A DNA stretch of 64,000 bases from Podocnemis expansa (lineage: Eukaryota > Chordata > Testudines > Podocnemididae): contig ML682121.1 in NCBI GenBank assembly GCA_007922195.1, positions 1,124,445-1,188,444 of the forward strand, written 5' to 3'. The position numbers and the translations under genes were made by a program. Position 1 is the stretch's first letter. Every line of letters begins with the position of its first letter. Under the pieces are notes generated by a model. It did no database searches. It saw only the letters and a program-made list of their open reading frames with translations, and was not told the DNA's origin. Positions 47,971 through 60,600 of the stretch are shown in pieces.

Positions 47971-50359
47971 CCCTCCCGTGACCTGGGGCTCTCCTGTCTA
48001 GTTGGGTCTCCTGTTCTCCTGCCACCAGAGTGGTCTCAGAAAAGCTCCTCGGGGCACCCGCGCCAAGGAAACCTGCGTGGTGCCGGCTGGAGCCTGGTCG
48101 GGCCCCCGGGTCCACGGCGGAGAGCCAGGACCATGTCGTGCTGGCTACGGCGAGGGCTGCCCCAAAGAGCGAGGCAGGGAAATAGTCTGAAGCTAGGTGG
48201 GGAAACTGAGGCACAGAGCAGCTTGGCCGGATCAGTCAGGCCGCAGCCCCGCTTCTAGCCTGCAACTCAGCCGTCGCTGGCCAACTGTTCTTTACACGGC
48301 TCTCGAGAAGGGAAAGAGCCAGTCCTGAGCCGGCTGGGATGTGATTTCCTCCCCCCGCACCACCCACCGTCCTGTGGGTCTTGCTGGTGTGTTCCCAGGA
48401 CCCCCTGCCCCGTCTGCCAGCTCCAGCTCTGTAATGTGATTCTTGCACATGCTGTCCTAAATGGGTGTGTGAGGTTGCTCTGCTGTGCCCTGCTCCAGAG
48501 CTGGCTGCATTTCAGCCCTGGGTGAGTGAGCCCTATGGCAATGTGGATCTGGGGCTGTAAAACAGCTGTGCTCCATCGGAGAGGTGGCTGTGTTCCTCAG
48601 AAATCCCTTGATGTTGCTTTGGTGTCCTCCGGCTGGAAAGAACCGGCCATGGTAGGGTCACTTGCTGTGGGGATGATGTCACCAAAAGTTGTGCTGACCT
48701 TGCATCATTCTCTCTTCCCCCAGGTGACGCTGGATCCACGTGGACATGGCTCAGCTGAAAGACTCAGCTGATTACCCCAGGCAAACCAGAATCTGAGGAT
48801 GTTGGCTGCCCCCTCGCAGCTGAGCAGTCTAGCTGAGCCCAGCTAGCTCCCAGTCTACTCACTAGACTCCATTCTTCTTCCAGAGCCGGTGAGAAAACTC
48901 AGGATCCTAGCTCCCAGCCCCCCCGACTCTAACCACTAGCCCATACTCCCCTTTCGTAGCCAGGAAGAGAATTGAAGGTGTGCGATCTGCTTAGAGGATC
49001 TTAAGTCCGAGGAAAATAGCTTCTGCAAAAGGGGGTGTGTGGTCTTCTCCCACAGGGGAAATCACCTGGAGGCCAATCCCCTGCCATGCTTAGATAATCC
49101 CAACCTGTGACTCACGCTGTCAGCCAAAAACCTGTGATTCATCCCCAGCGACTAAATAAATTCACCAGGTGCCAGCTGTTTCAGTTGTGTGCGTGCATCT
49201 CCCCATGGCCCAGCTTTTAACCCCGTCTTCTCTGGGATGGACACGGCTCTTCCCCCTCCCCCAGGGGCAGGGGGTGGCTAGGAAATGGAGTCTGGGGCTT
49301 CTTCCCTTTAGGAGGTGGTGGTCGGTGACTGGACTCGGAGAGCTGGGAACCGATAACGGAACCCGTGTGCCTGGCACCCTCAACCAGAGCAGGGTTGACA
49401 CCCTTTCCAGTAATAACCTCTGCTGACTGGGGTAGGGAGAAAATTTCCTGGAACAGCCTGCGGGAGCATGAGACAGCTCCCCTGCTGTGCCCAGGTGCAA
49501 CAAGGTGTAGCCCATTCCGGGGACTCAGAACTGGATCTGGCCTATTCTTCTGGTGTCACTTCCCCTCCTTTCCCTTCCCAGTGGGGTCAACACCAACCCG
49601 TCAGGACTGGAGAAAGGGGCATGGGGCCTGTCCCCTCTTGGGACTGGTCGCTGCTGGGCTGGTGAGAGTTGGTCCCCCTGAGGCACCCACACCACATGGG
49701 GATTTCCCAGCTGTGGGCACCCTGCCAGATTCTGCTGGGATTTGCATCATTGTGGCCGCCAGTTCTCCCAGGGTTGCTCAATCCTGACACCAGTGGCTGA
49801 GATGGTTACTCGGAAAGCCCTTCCCCCAGGAAATCACTGCCTGACTAGGCAAAGGCTGGCTCCCTTTGCCTAGGAGGGAAACTGAGGCACTGACCAGTGC
49901 TCTCACATCTCTGGAAATGAAAGCCTGAGGTGGTTTGGGGCCACCGGATCACAGGAGGGCAATGAGCCCCATGCACCTCGCTCAGGAAGCATGAGGTCAT
50001 TGGCTAATTGTGGTGCGTCTGATACCTAGACAAGCCGGTCCAGCTGCCCCACTGGCTGGGTCCTAGGTGAGGTGTCATGCTCCTGCTGTGCAGCACCCTG
50101 GGCCACAGAGGAAGAAGCAAATTAGTGAACAGGATGTGAGGGGGTGGGTTTGGGATGCAGTGCAAGGGTCAGCCCTAGCTGGGCATTAGAGGGTGGAATT
50201 GCAGGGACAGCCCAGGGGAATTGGGTGCTGAAATGCCATAGAGGCGGTGGGCTGAACTCTAGCTCGGTGGCAGCAGTGCTAGGGGCCCTGTCCCTTGCTG
50301 GGAAATGAGCCGGAGGGCCTGAGAGTCTAATCATGCGCTGGGCAGCCTGACAGCACACA
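47971..50359. other. RNF227-KCNAB3 intergenic, no gene seen
   Basis: Single tRNA-like monomers only. ORFs are short and unsupported. Confidence 0.5.
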
Positions 50360-50873
50360 GGACAAGGTGCTTACAGCCAAGGTGTGCAGCTGAAGGATGG
50401 CAGTAGGAATTGCTCCTGCAACTCCAGTGACTCCTGATTAACCTTGGAGTAAGCACAGAGAAATTGGTTCCAGTCGAGAGACCTCTGATCGACCCCAGTA
50501 GGGGATTTACCCCAGAATGAATGAGAAGCATTCTCAGTGAGGTAACGCCTAATTGACTGAGCAAGGGACAGTTGGCTCCATTGGAGAGTAATACCTGATT
50601 GACACCAGTGAATGAGGGGGAGTTGGCCCCTGTGACTCCTGATTAACCCTGGAGTAAGCGAGAGAAAATTGGTCCCACTGACTCATGGAGTGACCCCTGA
50701 TTGACCAATTCCTGATTTACACCATGGCGAATGAGAAGTGGCCCCAGGTGACGTGACTCCTGACTTTAGGGAGTGAGCAAAGGGGTATCGGCTTCGGTTA
50801 TTCCAGTGACGTGACCCAATGTTGACTCCAGCGGATTGACTCCTGATTTATACCACAAGCCCCAGTGGCTATG
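50360..50873. repeat. Degenerate tandem repeat
   Basis: Units of about 45-70 bp based on gactcctgattaaccctggagtaagcgagag...attggccc. Continues at 51270-51300 after MITE copy B. Confidence 0.65.
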
Positions 50874-50876
50874 TCT

Positions 50877-51266
50877 ACACCGCCAACTTAGTCTGGACTA
50901 AGGAAGATTAATCTGGATTAATTTAGCCCTTGGCTATACTAGGCTTTGCCTAGTTCACACTAAGAAATTTCTTTGTGTGAACTAGGCAAAGCTTAGTCCG
51001 AACTAATAAATGTCAATGTTAGTTCAGATTTCTGCACTTAGTTCAAACTAAGCACGGGCAAGACACGAACCAAGACTTTATTCAAACTTAAAAAGTTTGA
51101 ACTAAGCTGCTAGTTTGAACCAGCCATGCATTCTAGTTCGAACTAAAACGTTAGTTTGAACTAGAACATGCAGTTCGAAGTAGCCTGAGGTTAGTTTGGA
51201 CTAACCGTGGACTTCTTTAGTTCGGACTAGCAAGTCCAAAGTAAAATTGCACATGAAACCACAGCC
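50877..51266. mobile_element. Palindrome-rich MITE, copy B
   Basis: Begins GGCTATGTCTACA, ends ACAGCC, flanked by AGT (50874-50876, 51267-51269). About ten copies of TAGTT(C/T)(G/A)AACTA-type palindromes, plus a near-perfect 50-bp hairpin at 50943-50992 (arms GCTTTGCCTAGTTCACAC and its complement). Excision restores a continuous degenerate tandem repeat. Confidence 0.8.
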
Positions 51267-51269
51267 AGT

Positions 51270-52998
51270 GATGCCAGTGGAGTGACTCCTCATTGCCACC
51301 AAATAAAATAAGGTGGTAACTTGGTATACGGATCAATTCTTTTGTTTCCTGGTTATTCTCCGTCAGGAGCAGCGACTTACAGATTGGAAGGCAAATGACC
51401 AGTGTGGCGGCACAGTGCCCCGGGGCTTATCCCATTAACACTGGGCAAGGGTTTTTGGTGTCTAATGTTCTGATTTTTCTGTTTTTGGTTTGACTTAAAA
51501 TTCAGTAAAAGCTGGGTTTAAGAAACTACATTGAGGTTGCCAGCCCCACCGCTCTAACCACTAGACATTGTTCCCATCCCAGAGGCAAGATGAGAACCCT
51601 TGAGTCCTGGCTCCCAGCCCTTCTCCCTGGAACCACAATCCGGAAGCAGCCCGGAAATGCGCCGGCTGTGAGCACTGGGACCTTCCCACCCCCATGTGAC
51701 TGTTTGCTTTGAGTCAGCACAGTGCCAGGGACTTTTCCAGCTGCCATGGCCCCCTGCCAATGCCTGTCTTGCACGTCCACCTCGGCTGATGCGCTCTGCA
51801 CGTCTAGCAGCCCCCCACTTCTCTGTGCCCCACCACTGTTGAAGTGGGGTGCATGTGCCAGCTAGGACTGACAGCACTGCATGCAGCTCCCCCTGGTTTG
51901 ACCCGCCGCACCTTTCCAAGTGTCACCCCCTTTTTCCAGAACCCAGCAGGCACTGGGGGCACTGGCCTTTCCAGGGGGCCCCCAGATCACATCCCTCTCT
52001 GTACGTTTGAGCGGCATCTCACTCCCATTTCTTCATGATGGGACCCTCCTGAAAGCCAGCTGCACCCTAAGAGTCCCCATTAGGCCTAGTTCCCAGCAGG
52101 ACACACACAGCTGACAGCGCAGGCCCCACTTGGGTGCTCACAGCACCCCAGGGGGCCCGAGGGTCTCTCAGGGAGTGGATGTGACACATTCAGAAGGCAC
52201 CAAGCTGGACAGTGGGGAGCTGCCAGCAAAGGACGTAGGCAGGACAGTCCAGTGAAGCGAAAACACTGGTTTCCCTGTGCAAAGGAAGGAGAGCAGTAGT
52301 GGGCCTAGGCCATGAGAGCCCAGGCTCCACAACAGTCAGCGGCTGGGATCTGGCACCACTAGGGGATTGAAGCCAGCTAGGGAAGCGGCTGAGCTGCAGC
52401 CATCTCTGGGGCAGGAGAGCTAGTTATACAGGACCACTCATCTGCCCCTGCCCACCCCCCTCACCTCCAACTGCCCCATGGTGGCAGGCGTGCAGAGGCA
52501 GGAGATACCACTCTTGGTCAGCCACTTTTCTGATTTATTATTTTCCTTTTTACATTTCAACCTGCTTTGAAAGAGAGAGCAGCAATTTCGTGGTACCCCA
52601 GAGATCTACGGGGCTGAGCACAGCCAGGGGGCTCTGTGTGGGGTAAAGCAAGGCAGGATGGCTTGTGATAGTGGACCTGGCAGGAGGGGGGTGACAGAAT
52701 GACCTACAATACGCTGCCTCCTGCTAGAGGGGGCAGCTCTGGGACAGACCCACATCTGGGTTTCCGCCCAGCCATGCCAGTGCCCTTCACCCTCAACCTG
52801 CAGCTTCCCCTAATCCGGCCCTGGGGCCGCTCAGCCCTGACCCACACCGCTGCCGCTATTTCAGTCCTTGGCTATTCTAAGCTCTTTTCTAGCATTGCCG
52901 CGGAATGACAGCACCAAATTCCCATCAGCCACAAAATCTGCCTTTGAAGTGGCTCAGCGTGAACAGTGGGGAACACGGCTGAGGTCACACACTGCGTC
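51270..52998. other. Intergenic, no gene seen
   Basis: Contains a tRNA-like monomer (51541-51625) and a minus-strand AATAAA (52534-52539) that could serve KCNAB3. Confidence 0.45.
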
Positions 52999-53009
52999 AG
53001 TCGGAAACA

Positions 53010-53160
53010 GAACTGAGGCGTCCTGGCTCCCAGCCCCCCCGCTCTAACCACTACCCCCCCACTCCCTTCCCACAGCCAAACAGAGAAGTCAGGAATCCTG
53101 GCTCCCAGCTCCACTGCTCTAACCACTAACTCCCACTCCCATTTCTTGGCCATTAGCCCT
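53010..53160 (-). repeat. tRNA-like monomers downstream of KCNAB3
   Basis: Two tandem units with gtcctggctcccagcccccc and gctctaaccacta. Single units of the same family occur at about 48890-48950, 51541-51625 and 54780-54860. Confidence 0.65.
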
Positions 53161-53447
53161 TATTTCCCATCCCAATTCTGCAACTCATCTTGTGGGATTC
53201 CAAGGGAAAGGTGCCTCCTTCTGGCGGCTGGGGTGGAGTGCAGGGTCACCCAGCCTCTCCCACAGCGGGTGTGAAACAAGAGCTCCGGTCACAATGAGAT
53301 GAACCGAGCCGAGACTCTAAAGCACACCTGGGGCCATCGCCCTGCCCTGCCAGGCGGCTCCAAGGGAGCTGACCCTGGCCTCTGTTACAGGTCGAATTAC
53401 ATCAAGACGCTCAGCAGTTGTTTCCCTGCGCTGGTGAGGCGTCGGAT

Positions 53448-53620
53448 CCCGTTCAGTGCAGAGATGCGACCACTTCTGGGGCAGGGCAGCTGGTTATACA
53501 GGGATCTCTCGCCCCACTCTGAGATGCAGCCTACTCTGGGCTGGGCTAGCTTGTTATACAGGGACCCCTTGCCCAGCACTGAAATGCTGCCACTTCTGGG
53601 GCGGGTGACAGCTGCCCTTA
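53448..53620. repeat. Triplicate 66-72-bp tandem repeat
   Basis: Three units each containing gagatgc...ctggg and agcttgttatacaggga. A related single unit lies at about 52389-52440. Confidence 0.6.
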
Positions 53621-53928
53621 ACAGCCACCTACAGTGCTGTGAAACACAGGCCACGGAGCAAAGGGAAACGCGTCTCCACTGGGGACAGAGCTTCAGGGGA
53701 AGCAGGGTGCAATGAGCTGGGTCACCCTTGGCCCGGATGCCTGTGTTCACCTCAGGGTGCCTGCTGACAGCCCCCTGGCTGGCGAATCAGAAGCACCAAT
53801 CTCTCATTTCTGCATCGTGGCAAACAGACCCACTGCAACAGGACCCCTTTCGCTAGCCACTGTCCATCTGTCTGTCCAGTGGTCACAACTGTGCGAATGT
53901 GGGGAGGGTGCAGGTGTTTCTGGTATCA

Positions 53929-54098
53929 TGCCCCCTCCCCGGTGGAAACTGGCCCCCTCTTTGCTGGAGCATTATTGCTATAGGAAGAGATGGCTCCCGC
54001 TGACAGATCAGGGGTTTGGGTTTTTTGCTTGCTGAAAGCCAAGGAAGAAACAAAATTAGGAAGAAAAACATCCCTGGGGGTTGATGGAAAGGCAGCAG
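53929..54098. repeat. Dispersed repeat, uninterrupted copy
   Basis: Shares about 170 bp with 54862-54903 joined to 56433-56568, including gaagaaaaacatccctggg and ttgatggaaaggc. It shows the second copy before the CR1 insertion. Family unknown. Confidence 0.75.
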
Positions 54099-54631
54099 GG
54101 GACATAAAGAAACAGCCCCCCCTGAGGAAATTCCTCATGGATCCAGCAGGGGGTGCCACTCAGCGGTTTTTCCAAGCCACCCCCTTTGCCTTTGTAGCCC
54201 CTCCCACCTGCCCCCCAGTCCAAACTCTGGTCAAGTGGGCGTGTCCAAGGACAGATGGGCAAACCAACCAAAAACTCAGCCAACCGTGAAATCAGCAGAG
54301 GCCGAGTGGTGGTGTTGAATGAGGTGGGGCCAGACTAATGAACAAGGGGGGTTTCTAATCATGAATTAATCCCACGCTTAGCCTCGCTCACCCCCCTTCG
54401 AGGTGGCGGCCCATCCCCTTAAAAACAGGAGCAGGGATACGGCGCATGAGGGGGAGGGCGGAGCCTCTCGCCCACCAAGCACTTGGCTCATGCCGCGGAA
54501 GGATACAGGATCTCGGGGTCATCATGCGCGAAGCCGCTCTGCCCCAGCGGAGGGAGCTGGGTGGGGAGAGGCGGAGGGATACGCAGTCCAGTGGGACAAG
54601 GGCGTGCATGGTCCCGGGCGCCAATGTGTCC

Positions 54632-57600
54632 CTACGCCCGGGACTCTTTTTTTGTATTGGGCTTGTTGCCCAGGAGGGCGTCGATTTCCTGAATGATGGG
54701 TGGGGTCAGCTGGGACAGGACCTGTGGAGAAGGGACGGGGGTGAGATCCTCTGTGCCCATGCTCCTCCCAAACCAGGAAAAAACCCAGAAGTCCTGAGTC
54801 TCCGAAGCTCCCCACCCACTCCCTTCCCAGAGCCAGGGAAAGAACCCAGGACTCTGTGCCCCCCCCCCCAGTGGAAACCGGCCCCCTCTTTGCTGGAGCA
54901 ATATTATAGACTCTAAGGTCAGAGGGGACCGATATGATCATCTAGTCTGACCTCCCGCACAGCGCAGGCCACAAAACCTCAGCAGCCCACTCCTACAATG
55001 AACCTCAAACCCATCACTGAGCTATTAAAGTCCTCAAATCATGATTTAAAGACTTTAATACAGAGAATCAACCAGCAAGTGAGCTATGCCCAATGCTACA
55101 GAGGAAGGCAAAAAACCCCAGCGCCAAAGCCAATCTGCCCTGGGGGAAAACTCATTCGTGACCCCAAATATGGCAATCAGTTAAACCCTGAGCATGAGGG
55201 CAAGTCCACAACAGCCAGCCAAGAACTTCTCTGTAATAACTCAGAACTCACTCCATCTATTGCCCCTTCCCAGGTCACTATCATACCCATCACCAGTAGT
55301 AAAAGACAGAGACAATGGCCAAGCTACACCATCCATCATATCTTTCCCTCCATAAACTTATTGAACTCGGTTTTGAAGGCACCTAAGGTTTTTGCCCCCA
55401 CCACTTCCCTTGGTAGATTATTCCAAAACTTTACTCCTCTGATGGTTAGGAATCTGCGTCTAATTTCAAGCCTAAATTTTCTGAATGACAGTTTGTATCC
55501 ATTTGTTCTTGTGTCCACATTGGCGCTGTATTCAAATAATTCCTCTCCCTCCCTTGTATTTATCCCTCTAATGTATTTATAAAGAGCAATCATATCTCCT
55601 CTCAGCCTTCTTTTGAGAAGACTAAACAAACCAAGCTCTTTAAGTCATCTCTCATAAAGAAGATTTTCCATTCCACAAATCATCCTTGTAGCCCTTCTTT
55701 GCACCTGTTCCAGTTTGACTTCATCTTTCTAAACATGGGTGACCAGAACTGTACACAATATTCCAAGTGAGGTCGCACCAGTGCCTTGTATAACGGTACT
55801 AACACCTCCTTATCTCTACTGGAAATACCCCTTCTGATGCACCCCAGGACCACATTAGCTTTTTTCACTGCCACATCGCATTGGCTACTCATTGTCATTC
55901 TGTGATCAACCAGTACACCCAGGTCCTTCTCCTCCCCCGTCACTTCCAGCTGATGCATTCCCAACTTCTAAGAAAAATTCCTGTTATTTGTCCCTAAGTG
56001 CATGACCTTGCACTTCCCATTGTTGAATTTCATCCTATTTCTAATGCTCTACTTTACAAGGTCATCCAAATCATCTTGTATGCTATCCCAGTCCTCCTCC
56101 GTATTGGCAATACCTTCCAGCTTGGTGTCATCTGCAAACTTAATTAGCACATTCCCACTTTTTGTGCCAAGGTCAGTAAGGAAAAGGTTGAATAAGATGG
56201 GTCCCAGGACCGATCCTTGGGGAACTCCACTAGTAACCTCCTTCCAGCTAGACAGTTCACCTTTCACTATGACCCTCTGTAGTCTCCCCTGTAACCAGTT
56301 CTTTATCCACCTTTCTATTTTCGTATTAATCCCCATCTCCCCCAATTTAACTAATAATTCCCTGTGTGGAACTGTATCAAATGCCTTGCTGAAATGTAAG
56401 TAAATAGGTCCACCACATTCCCTTTATCCAAAAATTATTGCTATAGGAAGAGATGGCTCCCACGGACGGATCAGGGGTTTGCGTTTTTTGCTTGCTGAAA
56501 GCTGAGAAAGAAACAACCTTGGGAAGAAAAACATCCCTGGGGTTTGATGGAAAGGCGGCGGGGGACATCTCCCTCTGTTCTAACCCAGTTGCCCCCTCAC
56601 TCCCGGGCCTAGAGGGGGAACCCAGGGGTCCCGGAGGGCCCAGCAGGGGACAAGCGCTCACCTGGATAGCTCCAAGGTTCTCAATCAGCTGTTCGGCACT
56701 GGACACCCCAAGCAGGACAGAGCTGACGCCCTCAGAGCGGAGGCACCAGGCTGTGGGACAGAGATGGTGTGGGAAGATGGGGGTCAATGGCCAGCGACCT
56801 CCACCTGGCACCAACGTGCACACAGCACTCCTGGGGCTGGCTCTGACTGCACAGGCGCCGAGCGGCCTCTCGTCCCCTCCACCCAGTGCCCTCTAGCCCT
56901 GCCGTGGGGCAGAGCCTGCCCCTCACCAATTGCCAGCTGAGCCACGGTGCAGCCCAGACGCCCTGCGATGGGCTGAAGCTGCTTGATCTTGGCTTGCTGC
57001 TTGCGGCCTTCCTCACTCTGCACCTTCTCCTTCAGCCACTGGTACCCCTGGAAAGAGATGGGGCATCAGCAGGTGCTGGGGGAGCGCTTGGGGGCTAGCA
57101 GGCAGAGGAAGCCCCGATGTGTGTTGGATGGAGAGTGGGGGGCACAAGAGGCTACTGGGGGTGCAGAAGCATGCATGTGCGTGGGGGTCCTGGGAGGGGA
57201 AGGGGGAGCACAGGGTCCCAGCAGGGTAGGGGGACATACATGGGGGGAGGGATATATGGGGGGGTCAGGGTCTCTAGTATAGCTGGTCTGCAGGCAAAGT
57301 TAACGATCCTCAGTGGGGTTCAGAGTCAACATGCAGGATCCTGGGAGGGAGGAAGGAGCATATGGGAGGGGCAGGGTCCCAGTGGGGCAGGAGGGAGACC
57401 TGGGGGCACCCCATACCTTGATGGCAGCCCGGCAGTTTTCAGGGACCCGCTCCTCATACTTCCCGGTGATGAGGCCACAGGCCAAGGGGGACCAGGTGAC
57501 GGCGCCCACGCCTGGGATGGGGGGAGACACACAGGGATAAGCTTCCTCGCAGTCCTCCACCTTCACCCCACAGATTTCCCCATGTCTCCTTCATCCCCCA

Positions 57601-60600
57601 TCTCACACAGATCACCCCTAGCTGTATAACCCTGGCCCCATGGATCCCCCACCCCAAAGATCCCCTTCACCTCCAGCTCCTCACTCCAATGCCCGCACAC
57701 GCTGCCCCATGGATCAGCCCACTCTGATAGCTCTGGTCCCACAGATCCCCTGCCCCTTCCCGCCCCCCAGCATGGGCACCCACCGATCTTGTGGTATAAT
57801 TCGGGCAGTTGAGACTCCACCTTGTCGCGCTGGAACATGTGGTACTCGGCCTGGTCACACACAGGGGGGATGAGATTGAACTGCCGGGCCACTGCGTACG
57901 CCTCCTGTGGGCATGTGGGGTGAGATGGGTGCGGGCTGCCCCCTGGCATACCCCTCCGCTTCCCAGCATCCTCAGGCACGGAGCAACCTCCCTTCCTCCC
58001 GGGCATCATCTTTTCTGTCCCAGCCTCCCCTGCATTGCAGACCCCCAGTCAGGCAGTTCCCTCCCAGGCCCCTGCCGGTCAACTCACCATGATCTCCACA
58101 GCGCTCCAGCGGGAGGTGCCCCAGTACATGGCCAGGCCCTGGTTGATGACATGGGTCATGGCTCGCACGATCTCTGGGTGCGGGAAAAAAGGGGAAATGG
58201 GTCAGCTAAGAAACTCCCCCCCTCCTCACCGCCCACTCCCTGGCTCCCTGTTTCCACCCCAGTGGATCGAAGCCTCCGACAGAGATGTGGCATGTGGCCA
58301 CACCCACTGTGTTAACTCTGAACCCTACTGATATCCACTTTTAGCCTGACTTGTGGGACGATGACTCTGTTAGGCTCACAACTTGCTGTAAGTGATATCG
58401 ATGGGGTGTTAACCCTGAATCCTCCTCACGGGGTGTTAAAGCTCTATTGTACTGACAGATACGAGGGCTGCTAAAATTTAGTACCATGGATCATTGATGC
58501 TGAAACCTACTGACAGCCACTTTTCCTTCCCGCTCGCCAGGCAGATGTGAGACCTGGCTTGCTTTGTCTCAGTGGCTCTGTTAATTCGGAGACCTAGTGC
58601 CAACGAATTCTCTCCCAGCCAGCCGTGGCAGAGGTGGGACTCAGCCCCATTCAGCTGAATGAGGTGTTGACTCTGAAACCTACTGATGACAATTTTTCAC
58701 ACCAAGCTGAAGCGGACAGAGGGGGTGGAAGGCCAGCCATCTCCAAGGGACAGGTTGACCGCAGGTATAGTTGGATCGGTGTCTGTCTGTCCATCTGCAG
58801 AGTGTTAGAGCCCAAGGCAAGCGGCTTGAGCCAGGCAATGACCCCAAGCTGCATTTTCACCCAAGTTCAGGAGACCCCTCGTCTTCACTGTGTAGAGGAG
58901 CTTGCCCCGGCCTCAGGAGACGCGTATGCTTCCCTGCATCCCTCCTGGGGCTGAGCAGGCTGAGCCGCTAGCCCAGATCCGCTGATGACGGAGCCATCCC
59001 AGCTTCGCCACTAGCGTGACACGGAGCTACCAGGGCAAAAGGGTGGCAGGGAGGGGGCGTGCTGGCCCCTGCAACCTCCTGTCTGTCTGCATCTCTAGAT
59101 CGGTACGTCTGGCCTTCTCTCTCTGCTTGGGGGTCTACATCCATCTCTATCTGAGGACCCAGATCTGCCTCTCTCTGTTTGTCTGGGGATCAAGATCTGT
59201 GTCTGGATGCCTAGACCTCTCTGTCTGGGGGTCTAGATCTGTCTCTCCAAATCTGCGTGTCTGTCTAGGCCTGTGTCTGTCTGTCTGGGGGTCTAGATCT
59301 GTTTCTCTCTCTGTCTGGGGGAGACTAGATCTGTCTCTCTAGATTTTTGTGTCTGTCTAGACCCGTGTCTGGTTGTCTACATCAGCCTCTTTTTGTCTGC
59401 CCATCTGGGCGTATAAATCTCTCTCTCTAAATCTGTGTGTCTTTATCTAGACGTGTGTCTGTCTGAGTATCTAGATCCATGTGGCTAGATCTGACTGTCT
59501 GTCTGTTTAGATCTGGGACCACCTGGAGCATAGTCTGTGCAGAGATGAAGCCTCTGTCCGTCCATTTGTATTCCCCCATTGCTCCATCCATCTGTCCAGG
59601 ATAGGACAGGGGTTTGCAGCACACCCGAAAGAGTCAAACGCAGGTGTGTGGCAGGGGGACTCCTCCCATCTCTGTTCCTGCCCTCATCCCACCCTTCTAG
59701 GTGCCCCCACTCCCTCCCAAACATTACCCAGCCCTAGACGGTAAAGCCCCCCAGAGACCCAGGGGTGGGGGGAATCTCTACCCAGCTGGGAGTTAGGGAT
59801 CTCTAGGGTTCTGTGGGGTTTCAGGGTAGGTCTCTGTGGGGCGGGGGTAACGGGGTCTGTCATCTATGGGGCTGGGTCAATGGGGGCATTAGGAAGGGAA
59901 GGAATCTATGAGCATTTGGGAAGGTGTCTGGGGTCTGGAAAGCAAGGGGGCTATAAGGGTCCTAGGGGTTCAGGGCCCTCTACCCTACAGGGCCAAATCT
60001 ATGGGTTCTATGAACTTTGGGGTGTCTCTGGGGTTCGGGGGGGTCTCTCCAGTACCTTCCAGTAGCAGGAGGCGGAAGTTGGGGTCGCACTCTGCAGGGG
60101 GGAAGCAGACAGAAGTGAGAGGTGCTATGGGGGGGATCCCAACCCCCATCTGCCCACCTCCCTCCGGGGATGTTCTCCCTGGTGTGTGTGTGTGTAGGGG
60201 AGACAAACAAGGGCTATTGCTCCTGGGGTAGGGCTGCCCAGGAGCAGGGGTATGGCTCAGTCTGGGGGTGTGGGGCAGAGCCAGTGGGATGTGGAGGGGA
60301 GGGGGCCTGCACCTTCCATGGGGCTGTTGGCATCCATGCGGTTGGCGAAGACAATGTCCACATAATCCATCTGCAGCCGGTCCAGCGATCCCTTCAGCCC
60401 TGGGGGGGGAGGATGGGCAAATCAGCCGGGGAGGGGGGCAGAGACCCCCCAATAATACAGTCTCATGCAAAGCCCCCTCCCACTGCGCCCTACCCTCAGC
60501 TCTGCCCCATTCAGCCAAAATCCCGCCTCAATTCTTCCTTCCCGGCTTTCTCCCCACATCTCACCTTCAATGATATGCTTCCGGGAAAGTCCACGCTCCG

